From Bradyrhizobium retamae (GTDB lineage: Bacteria; Pseudomonadota; Alphaproteobacteria; Rhizobiales; Xanthobacteraceae), in contig NZ_LLYA01000001.1 of NCBI RefSeq assembly GCF_001440415.1, forward strand, positions 1-64,000: a stretch of 64,000 bases of DNA. Direction: 5' to 3'. The translations under genes and the position numbers were made by a program. Within the stretch, counting starts at the first letter, position 1; each line of letters opens with the position of its first letter. The notes under the pieces were generated by a model that was not told the origin of the DNA, ran no database searches, and saw only the letters and a list, made by a program, of their open reading frames with translations. This document shows positions 43,646 through 53,092 of the stretch, in pieces.

Positions 43646-44143
43646 TCACGTCGATGCAAGGATGAGCGTCCAGAACACCTTGTATTTGGTGTTTGGAGCA
43701 TAAACCGCCGCGATGCCCAATTTTGTGACACCGTTCTTGAGCATATTGGCCTTGTGCGGCGGCGAGTCGCGCCAGCCGGAAAAGGCTTCCGCCACCGTGT
43801 GATAGCCGGCCGAGATATTCTCGACGGCAAGCTTCGCCGGATAGCCTGAGGCCCCCAGCCGCTTCTCCAGCGGGCCCTTCACGTTATGGTCCATCTTGTT
43901 GCGGGCCGCCATCGCCTGGGACTGCTGCTCCGCCAGCTTGATCAGATCGGGATCGACCACTACGGCGCCGAGGCCATTGTTCTGCCGATATTGCGAGATC
44001 AGGAGCGCCGCCGCCACGGGGTCGAGCGTGGCGCCGGGTTGGGCCATGTCGAGATACATGGCCGGCTGTTCCGGAATCTTGACGTCTGCCGAGCAGCCGG
44101 CAAGCAGCAATAGGCCGATAATGGCGGTGGTCGCCCGTTTCAC
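43646..44143 (-). CDS. CAP-domain (SCP/PR-1-like) lipoprotein
   Basis: A 165-residue protein. The lipobox LLLAGC gives a lipidated Cys at residue 17. The CAP core follows: LISQYRQNNGLGAVVVDPDL, LAEQQSQAMAARNKMDH, ENISAGYHTVAEAFSGWRDSPPHKANML split over residues ~110-138, and the final GVTKLGIAAVYAPN and KVFWTLILA strands. The His of KMDHN and of PPHK are the usual cavity residues. CAP proteins are extracytoplasmic, often of unknown ligand. It is a single gene between the patatin gene and cysA. Confidence 0.9.
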   Translation of the reverse strand: MKRATTAIIGLLLLAGCSADVKIPEQPAMYLDMAQPGATLDPVAAALLISQYRQNNGLGAVVVDPDLIKLAEQQSQAMAARNKMDHNVKGPLEKRLGASGYPAKLAVENISAGYHTVAEAFSGWRDSPPHKANMLKNGVTKLGIAAVYAPNTKYKVFWTLILAST

Positions 44144-44278
44144 TGAAAGAATCCCCCGAAGAAGCCCCTAAGCCTGGATGGCCGCTTGTTGCATACCAAC
44201 CGTGGCTGAATGGTGAACGGGCCGTCGTTTCGACGTCATTCCGAGTTCGCTTCGCGCCGCGGAATGACGACTTCGTCG

Positions 44279-45328
44279 TCAATCCTGCACGGCAAAGATC
44301 CGGTAGCGGCGGGGTTGCAGGCTGATGATTTCGCCGGCCTGGAGTTCCCGGTCCCGGGGGGCGTCGATCTCGATCACGGTCTTGCCCTCCCCGCCCATCA
44401 AGGCGATCTCCGCCCGCTGGATCGGGCCGAACGAGCGGACATGGCGCACCGCGCCCTCCAGCGAGCCGGTTCCGGCGGGCCCGATCTGCATGTCGTGGCG
44501 ACGGACGAACAGCTTTGAGGCGCCGGAGGCTGCACCATCGGCGGCGATATTAAGCGGCCGGCCGCCGAGCCGCACCGAGCCGCCTGAGACCTCGACCGGC
44601 AGCACGATGGATTCGCCGATGAAGCCGTGGACGAAGGCGGTCGCCGGATTGTCATAGACATCGCCGGGCGTGCCGATCTGCTCGATACGCCCCTTGTCCA
44701 TCACCACCACGCGGTTGGCGACTTCCAGCGCCTCCTCCTGGTCGTGGGTGACGAAGATCGAGGTGACATGGATTTCGGAATGCAGCGAACGCAACCATTG
44801 CCGCAGCTCTTTCCGCACCTTCGCGTCGAGCGCGCCGAACGGCTCGTCGAGCAGGAGAATGCGCGGCTCGATCGCAAGCGCGCGGGCGAGCGCAATGCGC
44901 TGGCGCTGGCCGCCCGACAATTGGCTGGGATAGCGGTTTGCCAGCCAGTCGAGCTGCACCAGGTCGAGCAATTCCTTGACGCGGGCACGGATCGCGGCCT
45001 CGTCCTTGCGGACGGCGCGCGGCTGCACACGCAGGCCAAAGGCGACGTTCTCGAACACCGTCATATGGCGGAACAGCGCGTAGTGCTGGAACACGAATCC
45101 GACGTGGCGTTCGCTGGCGCCGTGTCCCAGCGCATCCTCGCCATCGATCCGCACCTCGCCTGCATCGGGCCAGTCGAGGCCTGCGATAATCCGCAGCAGC
45201 GTGGTCTTGCCCGACCCGGATGGGCCGAGCAGCGCCAGCAATTCGCCCTTGCCGACCTTCAAATCGACATTGTCGAGGGCTGCGAACGCGCTGAATTTCT
45301 TGACGATATTTTTGACTTCAATGGTCAC
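44279..45328 (-). CDS. cysA: Sulfate/thiosulfate ABC transporter ATPase
   Basis: A 349-residue cytoplasmic ATPase of the sulfate importer. Motifs: Walker [10 protein letters not shown] (~33-41), signature [14 protein letters not shown], Walker [13 protein letters not shown], then the TOBE-like C-terminal domain (~240-349). It begins [15 protein letters not shown], the usual CysA start. It overlaps the cysW gene end by 11 bases, so translation is coupled. It is the last gene of the sbp-cysT-cysW-cysA operon. Related molybdate ATPases lack this neighbour set. Confidence 0.95.
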   Translation of the reverse strand: MTIEVKNIVKKFSAFAALDNVDLKVGKGELLALLGPSGSGKTTLLRIIAGLDWPDAGEVRIDGEDALGHGASERHVGFVFQHYALFRHMTVFENVAFGLRVQPRAVRKDEAAIRARVKELLDLVQLDWLANRYPSQLSGGQRQRIALARALAIEPRILLLDEPFGALDAKVRKELRQWLRSLHSEIHVTSIFVTHDQEEALEVANRVVVMDKGRIEQIGTPGDVYDNPATAFVHGFIGESIVLPVEVSGGSVRLGGRPLNIAADGAASGASKLFVRRHDMQIGPAGTGSLEGAVRHVRSFGPIQRAEIALMGGEGKTVIEIDAPRDRELQAGEIISLQPRRYRIFAVQD

Positions 45329-46295
45329 TTGAATCGTTCCTTGGAATCTGTCCTTCGTCGTCCAGGCGCCGTTCGAGAACCGTTTTCACGACCAGCGTGA
45401 TCAGGGCCAGCATCGCCAGGAGCGAGGCAATCGCAAACGAGGCTACGAATTGATATTCATTATAGAGGATCTCGACCAGTAGCGGCATGGTGTTGGTCTC
45501 GCCGCGGATATGGCCCGACACCACCGACACCGCGCCGAACTCGCCCATGGCGCGCGCATTGCACAGCAGTACGCCATACAACAGGCCCCATTTGATATTG
45601 GGCAGAGTGACGCGGAAGAAGGTCTGCAGGCCTGACGCTCCCAGCGAGATCGCGGCTTCCTCCTCCTGCGTGCCCTGCTCCTGCATCAGCGGGATCAGCG
45701 AGCGGGCCACAAACGGAAACGTCACGAAGATGGTCGCGAGCGCAATGCCGGGCACGGCGAACAGAATATGGATGTTGTGCGCCTGCAGCCAGGTGCCCCA
45801 ATAGCCCTGCGCACCGAACAGCAGCACGAAGACGAGACCCGAAATGACCGGACTGACCGAGAACGGCAGGTCGATCAGCGTGACCAGGAAGGTCTTGCCG
45901 GGGAAATCGAACTTTGCGATCGCCCAGGCCGCGATCACTCCGAACAGCAAATTGAGACCGACCGAAATCGCCGCCACCATCAGGGTCAGCCGGATTGCCG
46001 ACAGCGCCTCCGGCTCGGCCAGCGCGGCGAAATAGGCGCCAAAACCTTTCGACAAGGCCGATGCGAACACCACAACCAGCGGCAGCACGACAAAGATGGT
46101 GAGGAAGCTGACGGCAAGCGCGACGATGACGAAGCGGACCGGCCCCGGCTCTGTCCGAAAATCCTTGGGTGAAGCAATCGCCCGCGGACGCTCGCGCGCT
46201 TCTCGGCGCGACAGCGAGGAAACGGCCGCGCCCGCCGTTGACGCGTAGGGCTTTAGCGGCGCCACCGGAGTCACAAAGCTTGTCTGCGTCGACAT
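45318..46295 (-). CDS. cysW: Sulfate ABC transporter permease CysW
   Basis: A 325-residue inner-membrane permease. After a ~50-residue Arg/Ala-rich N-terminal extension, six transmembrane segments follow. The EAA loop is at [23 protein letters not shown] (split), and [19 protein letters not shown] is the CysW-specific segment before the last helices. The long N-terminus is unusual in E. coli but frequent in Bradyrhizobium. It forms a heterodimer with CysT. It lies 10 bases after cysT and overlaps cysA by 11 bases. Confidence 0.93.
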   Translation of the reverse strand: MSTQTSFVTPVAPLKPYASTAGAAVSSLSRREARERPRAIASPKDFRTEPGPVRFVIVALAVSFLTIFVVLPLVVVFASALSKGFGAYFAALAEPEALSAIRLTLMVAAISVGLNLLFGVIAAWAIAKFDFPGKTFLVTLIDLPFSVSPVISGLVFVLLFGAQGYWGTWLQAHNIHILFAVPGIALATIFVTFPFVARSLIPLMQEQGTQEEEAAISLGASGLQTFFRVTLPNIKWGLLYGVLLCNARAMGEFGAVSVVSGHIRGETNTMPLLVEILYNEYQFVASFAIASLLAMLALITLVVKTVLERRLDDEGQIPRNDSSDH

Positions 46296-46305
46296 CAGCA
46301 GGCCC

Positions 46306-47142
46306 TCAATGCGCGGGAATGCGGATTTGCGCCCAGCGTTGCAGGCGATTGACGGCTAAGATGATCACGAACGAAGCCAGCAGCATGATGACGGCAATCG
46401 CCGTCGCATCGGCGTAGCGGAATTCGGACAACCGGATCACGATCAGCAGTGGCGCGATCTCCGATACGTTCGGCAGATTGCCGGCGATGAAGATCACCGA
46501 CCCGTACTCGCCGACCGCACGCGCGAACGCCAGCGCGAAGCCGGTCAGCAGCGCCGGAATCAGGCTCGGCAAGATCACCCGGAACACGGTGTGCCAGCGG
46601 TTGGCGCCGAGGCTTGCGGCCGCTTCCTCGATTTCCGGATCGAGATCGATCAGGACGGGCTGAACCGTCCGCACCACGAAGGGGATGCCGATAAAGACCA
46701 TCGCGATAAAGATCCCGATCGGTGTGAACGCCACCTTGATGCCGAGTTCAGCCAGCGGCGCGCCGAGCCATCCCTTCTGTGCGAACAATTGCGTCAGCGC
46801 CACGCCCGCAACCGCGGTCGGCAGCGCAAAGGGAATGTCGACGATGGCATCGAAAATCCGCCGGCCAGGAAAGCGGTAGCGCACCAGCGCCCACACGATG
46901 ATAGTACCCATCACCAGGTTGACGCAGGCTGCGGCAAAGGAGAGACCGAACGAAATCCTCAGCGCATTCAGCGTGCGGCGGCTGGTGAGAATTTCCCAGA
47001 ACTGAGCGGGCGAAAGCTCGAGCGTCTTGAGGAACAGGCCGGCGAGCGGAATGAGGATGATAACGGAGAGCCACGTCAGCGTCAGGCCCATGGTCAGACC
47101 GAACCCGGGCAAGCTCGTGCGCCGTGCGACCGCTGTGCCCAC
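46306..47142 (-). CDS. cysT: Sulfate ABC transporter permease CysT
   Basis: I place the start at GTG 47142, with a GGGGGA site just upstream; the result is 278 residues, the family's usual length. The open frame extends 60 codons further into sbp, without support. Motifs: [20 protein letters not shown] (first helix), [16 protein letters not shown], the EAA loop [19 protein letters not shown] and [16 protein letters not shown]. It is the partner of CysW. It begins 37 bases after the sbp stop codon. Confidence 0.93.
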   Translation of the reverse strand: MGTAVARRTSLPGFGLTMGLTLTWLSVIILIPLAGLFLKTLELSPAQFWEILTSRRTLNALRISFGLSFAAACVNLVMGTIIVWALVRYRFPGRRIFDAIVDIPFALPTAVAGVALTQLFAQKGWLGAPLAELGIKVAFTPIGIFIAMVFIGIPFVVRTVQPVLIDLDPEIEEAAASLGANRWHTVFRVILPSLIPALLTGFALAFARAVGEYGSVIFIAGNLPNVSEIAPLLIVIRLSEFRYADATAIAVIMLLASFVIILAVNRLQRWAQIRIPAH

Positions 47143-47179
47143 AAATCCCCCGCTTCCGCTACGGCTGACGCTGGCCGGA

Positions 47180-48169
47180 TCAGTTCTTGTAGATCTGGTC
47201 GAAAATGCCGCCTTCGCCGAAGTGATCTTTCTGCGCCTTGGTCCAACCACCAAAAACGTCGTCGATTGTGAAAAGTTCGACCTTGGCGAAGGATTTTTCA
47301 TGCTCCTTCGCAATTTCCGCATCGCGCGGACGATAGGAATTGCGCGTGGCGATCTCCTGGCCCTCTTTGGTATACCAATACTTCAGATAGGCTTCGGCGA
47401 CGGCTCGCGTGCCTTTTTTATCGGCAACCTTGTCGACGACAGAAATCGGCGGCTCGGCGAGAATCGACGACGGCGGCGCGACGATCTCGAATTTGCCCTT
47501 GCCGAATTCGCGCTGCGCCAGGAATGCCTCGTTCTCCCACGCCAGCAACACGTCGCCGACGTCGCGCTCGACGAAAGTTACGGTCGAGCCGCGCGCGCCG
47601 GTATCGAGCACCGGCACGTTTTTGAAGAGATCAGCGACGAACTTCTTCGCCTTGTCGGGGGAACCGAATTTCTTTTCGGCAAAGCCCCATGCGGCCAGGT
47701 AATTCCATCGTGCGCCGCCCGACGTCTTCGGGTTCGGCGTAATCACCTGCACGCCGGGCTTGATCAGATCGTCCCAATCCTTGATGGCTTTTGGGTTACC
47801 CTTGCGCACCAGGAATACGATCGTCGAAGTATACGGCGATGCATTTTGCGACAGGCGCTTCTGCCAATCCGGCGCCACCAGTCCCTTCGCAGCGATGGCG
47901 TCGATGTCATAGGCCAGCGCCAGCGTGACGACATCGGCCTGCAGCCCGTCGATTACCGCGCGCGCCTGCGAGCCCGAGCCGCCATGCGACTGCTTGATCT
48001 CGACGCTCTTGCCGTTCTCTTTCTGGTAGGCCGCCGCGAACGCCTTGTTGAAATCGGCGTACAGCTCGCGCGTCGGATCGTATGACACGTTGAGCAAGGT
48101 GTAGTCGGCAGCGAAGGCCGAACTCGCCCAGAGCAATCCGGCAACAAGCGGCAGAATGCGACGGATCAT
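47180..48169 (-). CDS. sbp: Periplasmic sulfate-binding protein
   Basis: A 329-residue protein from ATG 48169, with GGAG upstream. Signal peptide ~1-22 (ending SAFA-AD). The sulfate-binding landmarks are [15 protein letters not shown] (first block), [17 protein letters not shown], and [19 protein letters not shown], and the late [16 protein letters not shown] block [14 protein letters not shown]. It captures sulfate or thiosulfate in the periplasm and hands it to CysTWA. It is the first gene of the import operon. CysP and Sbp are close relatives, so the name may be either. Confidence 0.92.
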   Translation of the reverse strand: MIRRILPLVAGLLWASSAFAADYTLLNVSYDPTRELYADFNKAFAAAYQKENGKSVEIKQSHGGSGSQARAVIDGLQADVVTLALAYDIDAIAAKGLVAPDWQKRLSQNASPYTSTIVFLVRKGNPKAIKDWDDLIKPGVQVITPNPKTSGGARWNYLAAWGFAEKKFGSPDKAKKFVADLFKNVPVLDTGARGSTVTFVERDVGDVLLAWENEAFLAQREFGKGKFEIVAPPSSILAEPPISVVDKVADKKGTRAVAEAYLKYWYTKEGQEIATRNSYRPRDAEIAKEHEKSFAKVELFTIDDVFGGWTKAQKDHFGEGGIFDQIYKN

Positions 48170-48306
48170 CGTTGATCTCCATTCGGCTTGACGAAGCATA
48201 TCATCAACCACGAACGCATAAGTCGCGACGAAGGGCCCCTTAGTCAACGAAACCGCATTTCATTGTTTGCGGTTCCGCAGCTTCCTTGTCCTATGAAGTC
48301 CGGATT

Positions 48307-49038
48307 CTAGGAAGTTTTGGTCGTATGGATGCCGCATTCCGTCTTGGGCCTGCCGCGCCAACGGCCGGCGCGGGCGTCCTCGTCCGGCGCCGTCCGGCTC
48401 GAGCACGGCATGCACCCGACCGACAGATAACCGGAGGCGACCAGCGGATGCGGCGGCAGTTTGGCGAGCTCGTAGATCGCCTCGATCTCTTCGCGCGACA
48501 CGTTGGCAAACGGATTGAATTTCAGCTTGTTGCCGTCGTCCTCGACAACGGGAATCTCAGCGCGCGCGCCGCCCTGAAAACGCTTGCGTCCGTTGATCCA
48601 GGCCGAGAACGGTTTGAGCGCCCGCGCCAGCGGCTCTACTTTACGGATACGGCAGCAGGCGTCGGGATCGGAAAACCATAATTCGCGATCGGGATCCTGG
48701 CGTGAGAGCGCTTCTGCCAGCGGCTTGATCGAGCGGACGTCGCGGAGGCCAAGCGCAGCAATCAGCGTATCGCGATAGGCGAGTGTCTCCTCGAACAGCC
48801 AACCTGTATCGAGGAAGATCACGGGAATCGCGGGATCGACGTCGGCCATCACCTTGAGCAGAGCCGCCGATTCCGTACCGAACGACGACACCAGCGCAAG
48901 CTGCTCGCGACCGACGGTCTTCAGCGCAGTTTCAATGACATGCGCCGGCGAAGCGTCGCGCAAGGTATGGTCGAGCGTCTGCGCCGAATGAAGGATCGCT
49001 GGACCCGCGGCGACCACCTGCTGTGAAATCGTGCTCAC
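48307..49038 (-). CDS. cysH: Iron-sulfur-type adenylyl-sulfate (APS) reductase
   Basis: A 243-residue thiol-dependent reductase that converts APS to sulfite. It keeps the [4Fe-4S] cysteine set C128-C129 and C209-x-x-C212 and the catalytic ECGIH (C235), which separate the APS-using form from the cluster-free PAPS reductase of E. coli. The PP-loop-like start is LVSSFGTESAALLK. Its start overlaps the DUF934 stop by four bases (ATGA), so it ends the cysG-DUF2849-cysI-DUF934-cysH operon. The import operon follows 137 bases later on the same strand. Confidence 0.94.
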   Translation of the reverse strand: MSTISQQVVAAGPAILHSAQTLDHTLRDASPAHVIETALKTVGREQLALVSSFGTESAALLKVMADVDPAIPVIFLDTGWLFEETLAYRDTLIAALGLRDVRSIKPLAEALSRQDPDRELWFSDPDACCRIRKVEPLARALKPFSAWINGRKRFQGGARAEIPVVEDDGNKLKFNPFANVSREEIEAIYELAKLPPHPLVASGYLSVGCMPCSSRTAPDEDARAGRWRGRPKTECGIHTTKTS

Positions 49039-49550
49039 TGGCCGGCACTCTCCGAATGACGCAACTGCATCCGCCGATTGAGCGCTGTGACGCGGCCATC
49101 GCCGGTCGGCTGGTAGAACACCGAATAGCGCTTCATGGTCTCGGCGAAGGCATCGGCGTCGGCATCCTTCTTCACCTCGAACGCGTCGAAGCCGGCGCGC
49201 GACATGAACACGAACTGGTCGCGCAGCACCTGGCCGGTGGCGCGCAACTCGCCGTCGTAGCCATGCCGCTCGCGCAACAAGCGCGCCTGGCTGTAGGCAC
49301 GGCCGTCACGGAAGGTCGGGAACACCAGCGCGACAGCGGCCAGGCGATCGAGATAGGGCACGAGGTCGTCGACGGCTCGGCTGTTCGGCCAGATCACGCC
49401 GGTTTTGCCGGCACGCTTGAGAATGGCTTCCGGATCTTCGAGGAACCGCGCTGACGAAATGAGGACCGCTCCGTCGCCCGGCAATTCGGCGCCGTCGGCA
49501 ACATGGACGAACAGGTCGGTGGCGATTCTTCCGTTCTTAACGAGTGGCAT
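49035..49550 (-). CDS. DUF934 family protein of the sulfite-reduction operon
   Basis: A 171-residue protein from ATG 49550, which lies inside the end of cysI (14-base overlap). The DUF934 pattern: MPLVKNGRIATDLFVHVADG at the start, GVIWPNSRAVDDLVPYLDRL and ALVFPTFRDGRAYSQARLLRER split in the middle, and GQVLRDQFVFMSRAGFDAFE near residue 125. The family nearly always follows sulfite reductase genes in proteobacteria. It may support assembly or electron supply for CysI, but this has not been shown to my knowledge. No signal peptide, no Cys cluster. Confidence 0.85.
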   Translation of the reverse strand: MPLVKNGRIATDLFVHVADGAELPGDGAVLISSARFLEDPEAILKRAGKTGVIWPNSRAVDDLVPYLDRLAAVALVFPTFRDGRAYSQARLLRERHGYDGELRATGQVLRDQFVFMSRAGFDAFEVKKDADADAFAETMKRYSVFYQPTGDGRVTALNRRMQLRHSESAGQ

Positions 49551-51192
49551 AGACCCGCTCCTTGAATGGCTCGACGCCCAGACGCTTGACCGTATCGACG
49601 AACAGTTCTTCGGGACGGTCGCGCAGCGCGAGATAGGCTTCGACAATGTCTTCGATCACGTCGGCAACTTCCGCATAAGGGACGGCCGGGCCGATCAGCG
49701 CGCCCATCTGCGCGTTCTCGTCGGCGCGGCCGCCGATCGTGATCTGGTAAAACTCCTCGCCGTTCTTCTCGACGCCGAGGATGCCGATGTGGCCGACGTG
49801 GTGATGGCCGCACGCGTTGATGCAGCCGGAGATGTTGATGTGCAGCCGGCCGATCATGTCGGCGGTGTCGTGGTTGGCAAAACGCCGCGTCAATTCCTGT
49901 GCGATCGGAATCGAGCGCGCATTGGCGAGCGAGCAGTAATCGAGCCCCGGGCAGGCGATGATATCGGTGACCAGATTGACGTTCGGCGTGGCGAGCCCGA
50001 GACGGTCGAGCGCCTTCCACAACTGCGGCAGGTCGCGCTTGGCAACATGCGGCAACGCCAGGTTCTGCTCGTGGCCGACGCGGATTTCGCCGAAGGAGTA
50101 TTTGTCGGCGAGATCGGCGATCGCGTCCATCTGGTCGGCGGTGGCATCGCCGGGTGGGCCGCCCACCGGCTTCAGCGACAGCGTCACGATCGAATAGCCC
50201 TGCACCTTGTGCGGGGCCACCGAGTTCTTGCGCCAGCGCTCGAACAGCGGATCATGCGCGGCCTGCTTCAGCTCGTCCGGCATGTGCGGAAGCTTCTCGT
50301 AAGCCGGATAGGAGAAGCGCGAACGCACCTCCTCGATGACGGAATGGTCGAGTGTCAGGGCGCCGTGGCCCATCTGCCTCCATTCCTCGTCGACCTCACG
50401 CGCGAACTTCTCGATGCCGAGCTCATGCACCAGGATCTTGATGCGCGCCTTGTAGATGTTGTCGCGGCGGCCATACTGGTTGTAGACGCGCAGGATCGCC
50501 TCGACATAGCTGAGAATGTCGCGGCCGGCTACGAACGGCTTGATGGTCTTGGCGATGAACGGCGTGCGGCCAAGGCCGCCGCCGACCAGCACCTCGAAAC
50601 CGGTCTCGCCGTCGGCGTTCTTGTGCAGGCGCAAGCCGATGTCATGGATCTTGATCGCGGCACGGTCGTGCTCGGATGCGGTGATCGCGATCTTGAACTT
50701 GCGCGGCAGGAACGAGAATTCCGGATGCAGCGTGGTGTGCTGACGCAGAATCTCCGACCAGATGCGGGGATCCTCGACCTCGCCGGGCGCGACGCCCGCC
50801 CATTGGTCCGAGGTGACGTTGCGCATGTTATTGCCGGAGGTCTGCATCGCGTGGATACCGACCTCGGCAAGCTCGGCCAGCGCATCGGGCAACTCGGCAA
50901 GCTTGATCCAGTTGAACTGGATGTTCTGCCGCGTGGTGAAATGGCCGTAACCGCGATCGTAGCGGCGGGCAATGTGGGCGAGCCGGCGCAACTGCTTCGA
51001 CGACAGCGTGCCATAGGGGATCGCGACGCGGAACATGTAGGCGTGCAATTGCAGGTACACGCCGTTCTGCAGCCGCAGCATCTTGAATTCGTCCTCGGTG
51101 AGTTCGCCCGAGAGGCGGCGCTTCACCTGATCGCGGAATTCCGAAACCCGCTCGTTGATGAGCGTGCGGTCGAGTTCGTCATATGCATACAT
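49537..51192 (-). CDS. cysI: Siroheme sulfite/nitrite reductase-type hemoprotein
   Basis: A 551-residue cytoplasmic enzyme reducing sulfite to sulfide with six electrons. The duplicated ferredoxin-like halves are visible (YGHFTTRQNIQFNWIKL and FGEIRVGHEQNLALPHV). The [4Fe-4S]-siroheme ligands are in ACPGLDYCSLANARS and INISGCINACGHHH. A nitrite role is possible for this fold, but the operon (cysG, DUF934, cysH) argues for sulfite. It uses ferredoxin or another small donor, as no CysJ flavoprotein gene is present. It starts 13 bases after the DUF2849 gene ends. Confidence 0.94.
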   Translation of the reverse strand: MYAYDELDRTLINERVSEFRDQVKRRLSGELTEDEFKMLRLQNGVYLQLHAYMFRVAIPYGTLSSKQLRRLAHIARRYDRGYGHFTTRQNIQFNWIKLAELPDALAELAEVGIHAMQTSGNNMRNVTSDQWAGVAPGEVEDPRIWSEILRQHTTLHPEFSFLPRKFKIAITASEHDRAAIKIHDIGLRLHKNADGETGFEVLVGGGLGRTPFIAKTIKPFVAGRDILSYVEAILRVYNQYGRRDNIYKARIKILVHELGIEKFAREVDEEWRQMGHGALTLDHSVIEEVRSRFSYPAYEKLPHMPDELKQAAHDPLFERWRKNSVAPHKVQGYSIVTLSLKPVGGPPGDATADQMDAIADLADKYSFGEIRVGHEQNLALPHVAKRDLPQLWKALDRLGLATPNVNLVTDIIACPGLDYCSLANARSIPIAQELTRRFANHDTADMIGRLHINISGCINACGHHHVGHIGILGVEKNGEEFYQITIGGRADENAQMGALIGPAVPYAEVADVIEDIVEAYLALRDRPEELFVDTVKRLGVEPFKERVYATR

Positions 51193-51205
51193 GATGGATC
51201 AGCCT

Positions 51206-51517
51206 TTAGGCCGGAAGAAGGTCGATGGTGAGGCCCTTCGACCGGATGTGTTCACGAAGGTTGCCGGGCTCGACCACCCGGCCCTTGAGCTCGACGGGCG
51301 CGATATAGGCACCGACCGCGCCGACGTCATCGGCCGCGCTTTCGGCGAGCAACGCACGCGCATCATCCGAAGTGCTCACGATCGCAGCGTCGGACAGAGC
51401 GGTCGACCACCCATGTTGTGCGGTCCGGTAGACCACGGCGCCATCCCAGGTGCGATTGGCGGTCACGACCGACGGCCCCGTGATTCTGATTTTCTTTTGT
51501 TCGAGCGGAGAGGTCAT
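51206..51517 (-). CDS. DUF2849 family protein of the sulfite-reduction operon
   Basis: A 103-residue protein from ATG 51517, which overlaps the cysG stop codon by four bases (ATGA). It has the DUF2849 layout: KKIRITGPSVVTANRTWDGAV, split with VVYRTAQHGWSTALSDA, then ARALLAESAADD and a C-terminal half VVEPGNLREHIRSKGLTID. The family is short and found between cysG and cysI in alphaproteobacteria. No function has been established. It has no Cys and no signal peptide. Its fixed place suggests a helper for CysI or siroheme delivery. Confidence 0.85.
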   Translation of the reverse strand: MTSPLEQKKIRITGPSVVTANRTWDGAVVYRTAQHGWSTALSDAAIVSTSDDARALLAESAADDVGAVGAYIAPVELKGRVVEPGNLREHIRSKGLTIDLLPA

Positions 51518-52950
51518 TCGGCAGCATCCAATAGTTTTGAGATGACTTGATTGAGGTTGGACTGGCGCCACGGCGCGGAATGCGCGACGACGTCGCCGAT
51601 GATGAGGATGGCGGGGCCGCCATCGATTTTTTCGACCAGCGCGGGAAGGTTTTCGAGCGTCCCGACCACGGCCTGCGCATCCGGCCGCGTCACCCGTGCG
51701 AACACGCCGACGGGCGTTTGCGGCAACCGGCCGGCAGCCAACAGGCCCGCGCGGACCGACGGCGCGGCGGTCATGCCCATATAGACCACGATGGTCATCT
51801 TCTTGTCTGTCAGCACCGACCAGTCGACGTTCTCGGCATCCTTTGCCTTGTGCGCGGTCAGGAAAGTGATGCGCAGCGCTTCATGCCGATAGGTCAGCGG
51901 CGCCTCGAACTGCGCGGCGGCGCCGAGGCCTGCGGTGATGCCCGGCACCACCGAATAGGCAACGCCGGCGGCGCGCAGCACTTCGATTTCCTCGCCGCCG
52001 CGGCCGAAGATGAAGGGGTCGCCGCCCTTCAGCCGCACCGCGCGCTGTCCAGATTTTGCAGCTTCAATCAGCAATTTGTTGATCGCGTCTTGGCCGATGC
52101 CGGGCTTGCCGACGCGACGGCCGACCGGAATGCGCGAAGCGTCGCGACGGATGCGGTCGAGAATTTCCGGCGAGACCAGCTCGTCGTAGAAAACCACGTC
52201 GGCATCCTGCAGCGCGCGCAACGCCTTGATGGTGAGCAGATCCGGATCGCCCGGCCCCGCGCCGACCAGCGTCACCCTGCCCTCGGCCTTGCCGTCCTTG
52301 CTCGCGCCAGCGAAGGCGGAGGGATCGGCGATTTCATTCAACGCGGTTTCCGCCTCGGCCTTGCGCCCGGCCAGAACCAGCGCACCGATCGGGCCGTCAA
52401 TCACGCGCTCCCAAAAGCGGCGGCGCAGCGCAAATTCGGGAATGCGCGCATGGATCGATTTACGAAAGCTGCCGATGAAGCCGGCGAGATCGCCGATGCG
52501 CGCCGGCAGCACCGCTTCGATGCGCTCGCGCACGCGACGTGCGACCACTGGCGACGCGCCGCCGGTGCCGACGGCGACGACGACGTCGCCGCGATCGACG
52601 ATCGCGGGAAAGATGAAAGTCGAGTGCGCGAGATCGTCCATCACGTTGACAGGCAGACCGACCGCCTTCGCGCGCACCGACATCGCAACGCCGACATCAC
52701 CGGCGCCGGCGCAGAGTACCGCGATGACACCCGCAAGATCGGCCGTAAGCGGATCGCCGGTTGCGCGTTGGATCCGCGCGGCAGCGGCCGCATCGAGTCC
52801 CGAAACGTCATGGCTGCCGTCGGTCGCATACCAGCGAATGTCTGCACCGGCTGATGCCAGGAGGCGCAACTTCGCGCGCACGAGTTCGCCGGCTCCGACG
52901 AGCAGCACCACACCGCTTTGCAGATCGAGAAACACGGGCAGAAATCGCAT
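51514..52950 (-). CDS. cysG: Siroheme synthase (precorrin-2 dehydrogenase / ferrochelatase / uroporphyrinogen-III C-methyltransferase)
   Basis: A 478-residue fusion from ATG 52950. The N-terminal ~210 residues are the CysG-B part, a Rossmann domain (LVGAGELVRAKLRLL) that oxidises precorrin-2 and inserts iron. The C-terminal ~260 residues are the CysG-A methyltransferase with VTLVGAGPGDPDLLTIKAL and the RLKGGDPFIFGRGGEE motif. Together they make siroheme for CysI. It is the first gene of the minus-strand cys operon and is divergent from cysD. An upstream frame of 35 codons is antisense to the intergenic promoter region. Confidence 0.95.
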   Translation of the reverse strand: MRFLPVFLDLQSGVVLLVGAGELVRAKLRLLASAGADIRWYATDGSHDVSGLDAAAAARIQRATGDPLTADLAGVIAVLCAGAGDVGVAMSVRAKAVGLPVNVMDDLAHSTFIFPAIVDRGDVVVAVGTGGASPVVARRVRERIEAVLPARIGDLAGFIGSFRKSIHARIPEFALRRRFWERVIDGPIGALVLAGRKAEAETALNEIADPSAFAGASKDGKAEGRVTLVGAGPGDPDLLTIKALRALQDADVVFYDELVSPEILDRIRRDASRIPVGRRVGKPGIGQDAINKLLIEAAKSGQRAVRLKGGDPFIFGRGGEEIEVLRAAGVAYSVVPGITAGLGAAAQFEAPLTYRHEALRITFLTAHKAKDAENVDWSVLTDKKMTIVVYMGMTAAPSVRAGLLAAGRLPQTPVGVFARVTRPDAQAVVGTLENLPALVEKIDGGPAILIIGDVVAHSAPWRQSNLNQVISKLLDAAE

Positions 52951-52984
52951 GCGAAACTCGCTTCCCCCACTTCGGGGTTGACTG

Positions 52985-53063
52985 GAATTATTTTCTATAT
53001 ATGTCTCGTTCAACGCCCGCAAAGAGAAAATTATTTCTTCTCGATTGCGTCGCAACTATAGAA
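52985..53063. promoter_or_regulatory. Divergent cysG/cysD control region with inverted half-sites
   Basis: The 142-base gap between cysG and cysD is strikingly AT-rich. TTCTATA (52993-52999) and TATAGAA (53057-53063) are exact inverted half-sites, and ATTATTTTCT and AATTATTTCTTC are direct variants between them. A sulfur-responsive regulator could bind here. I do not know its identity. Confidence 0.45.
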
Positions 53064-53092
53064 TTTTCGCCCTCCAAGGCCAAGGCCCAGAG

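Noticed and set aside
44279..48169. A molybdate (ModABC) importer instead of a sulfate importer
   Set aside because: Two permease genes (CysT, CysW) and sulfate-binding motifs in the periplasmic protein identify the sulfate type; molybdate systems have one permease.
49405..51231. A 608-codon open frame on the plus strand inside cysI
   Set aside because: Antisense to the siroheme reductase gene, with no family resemblance.
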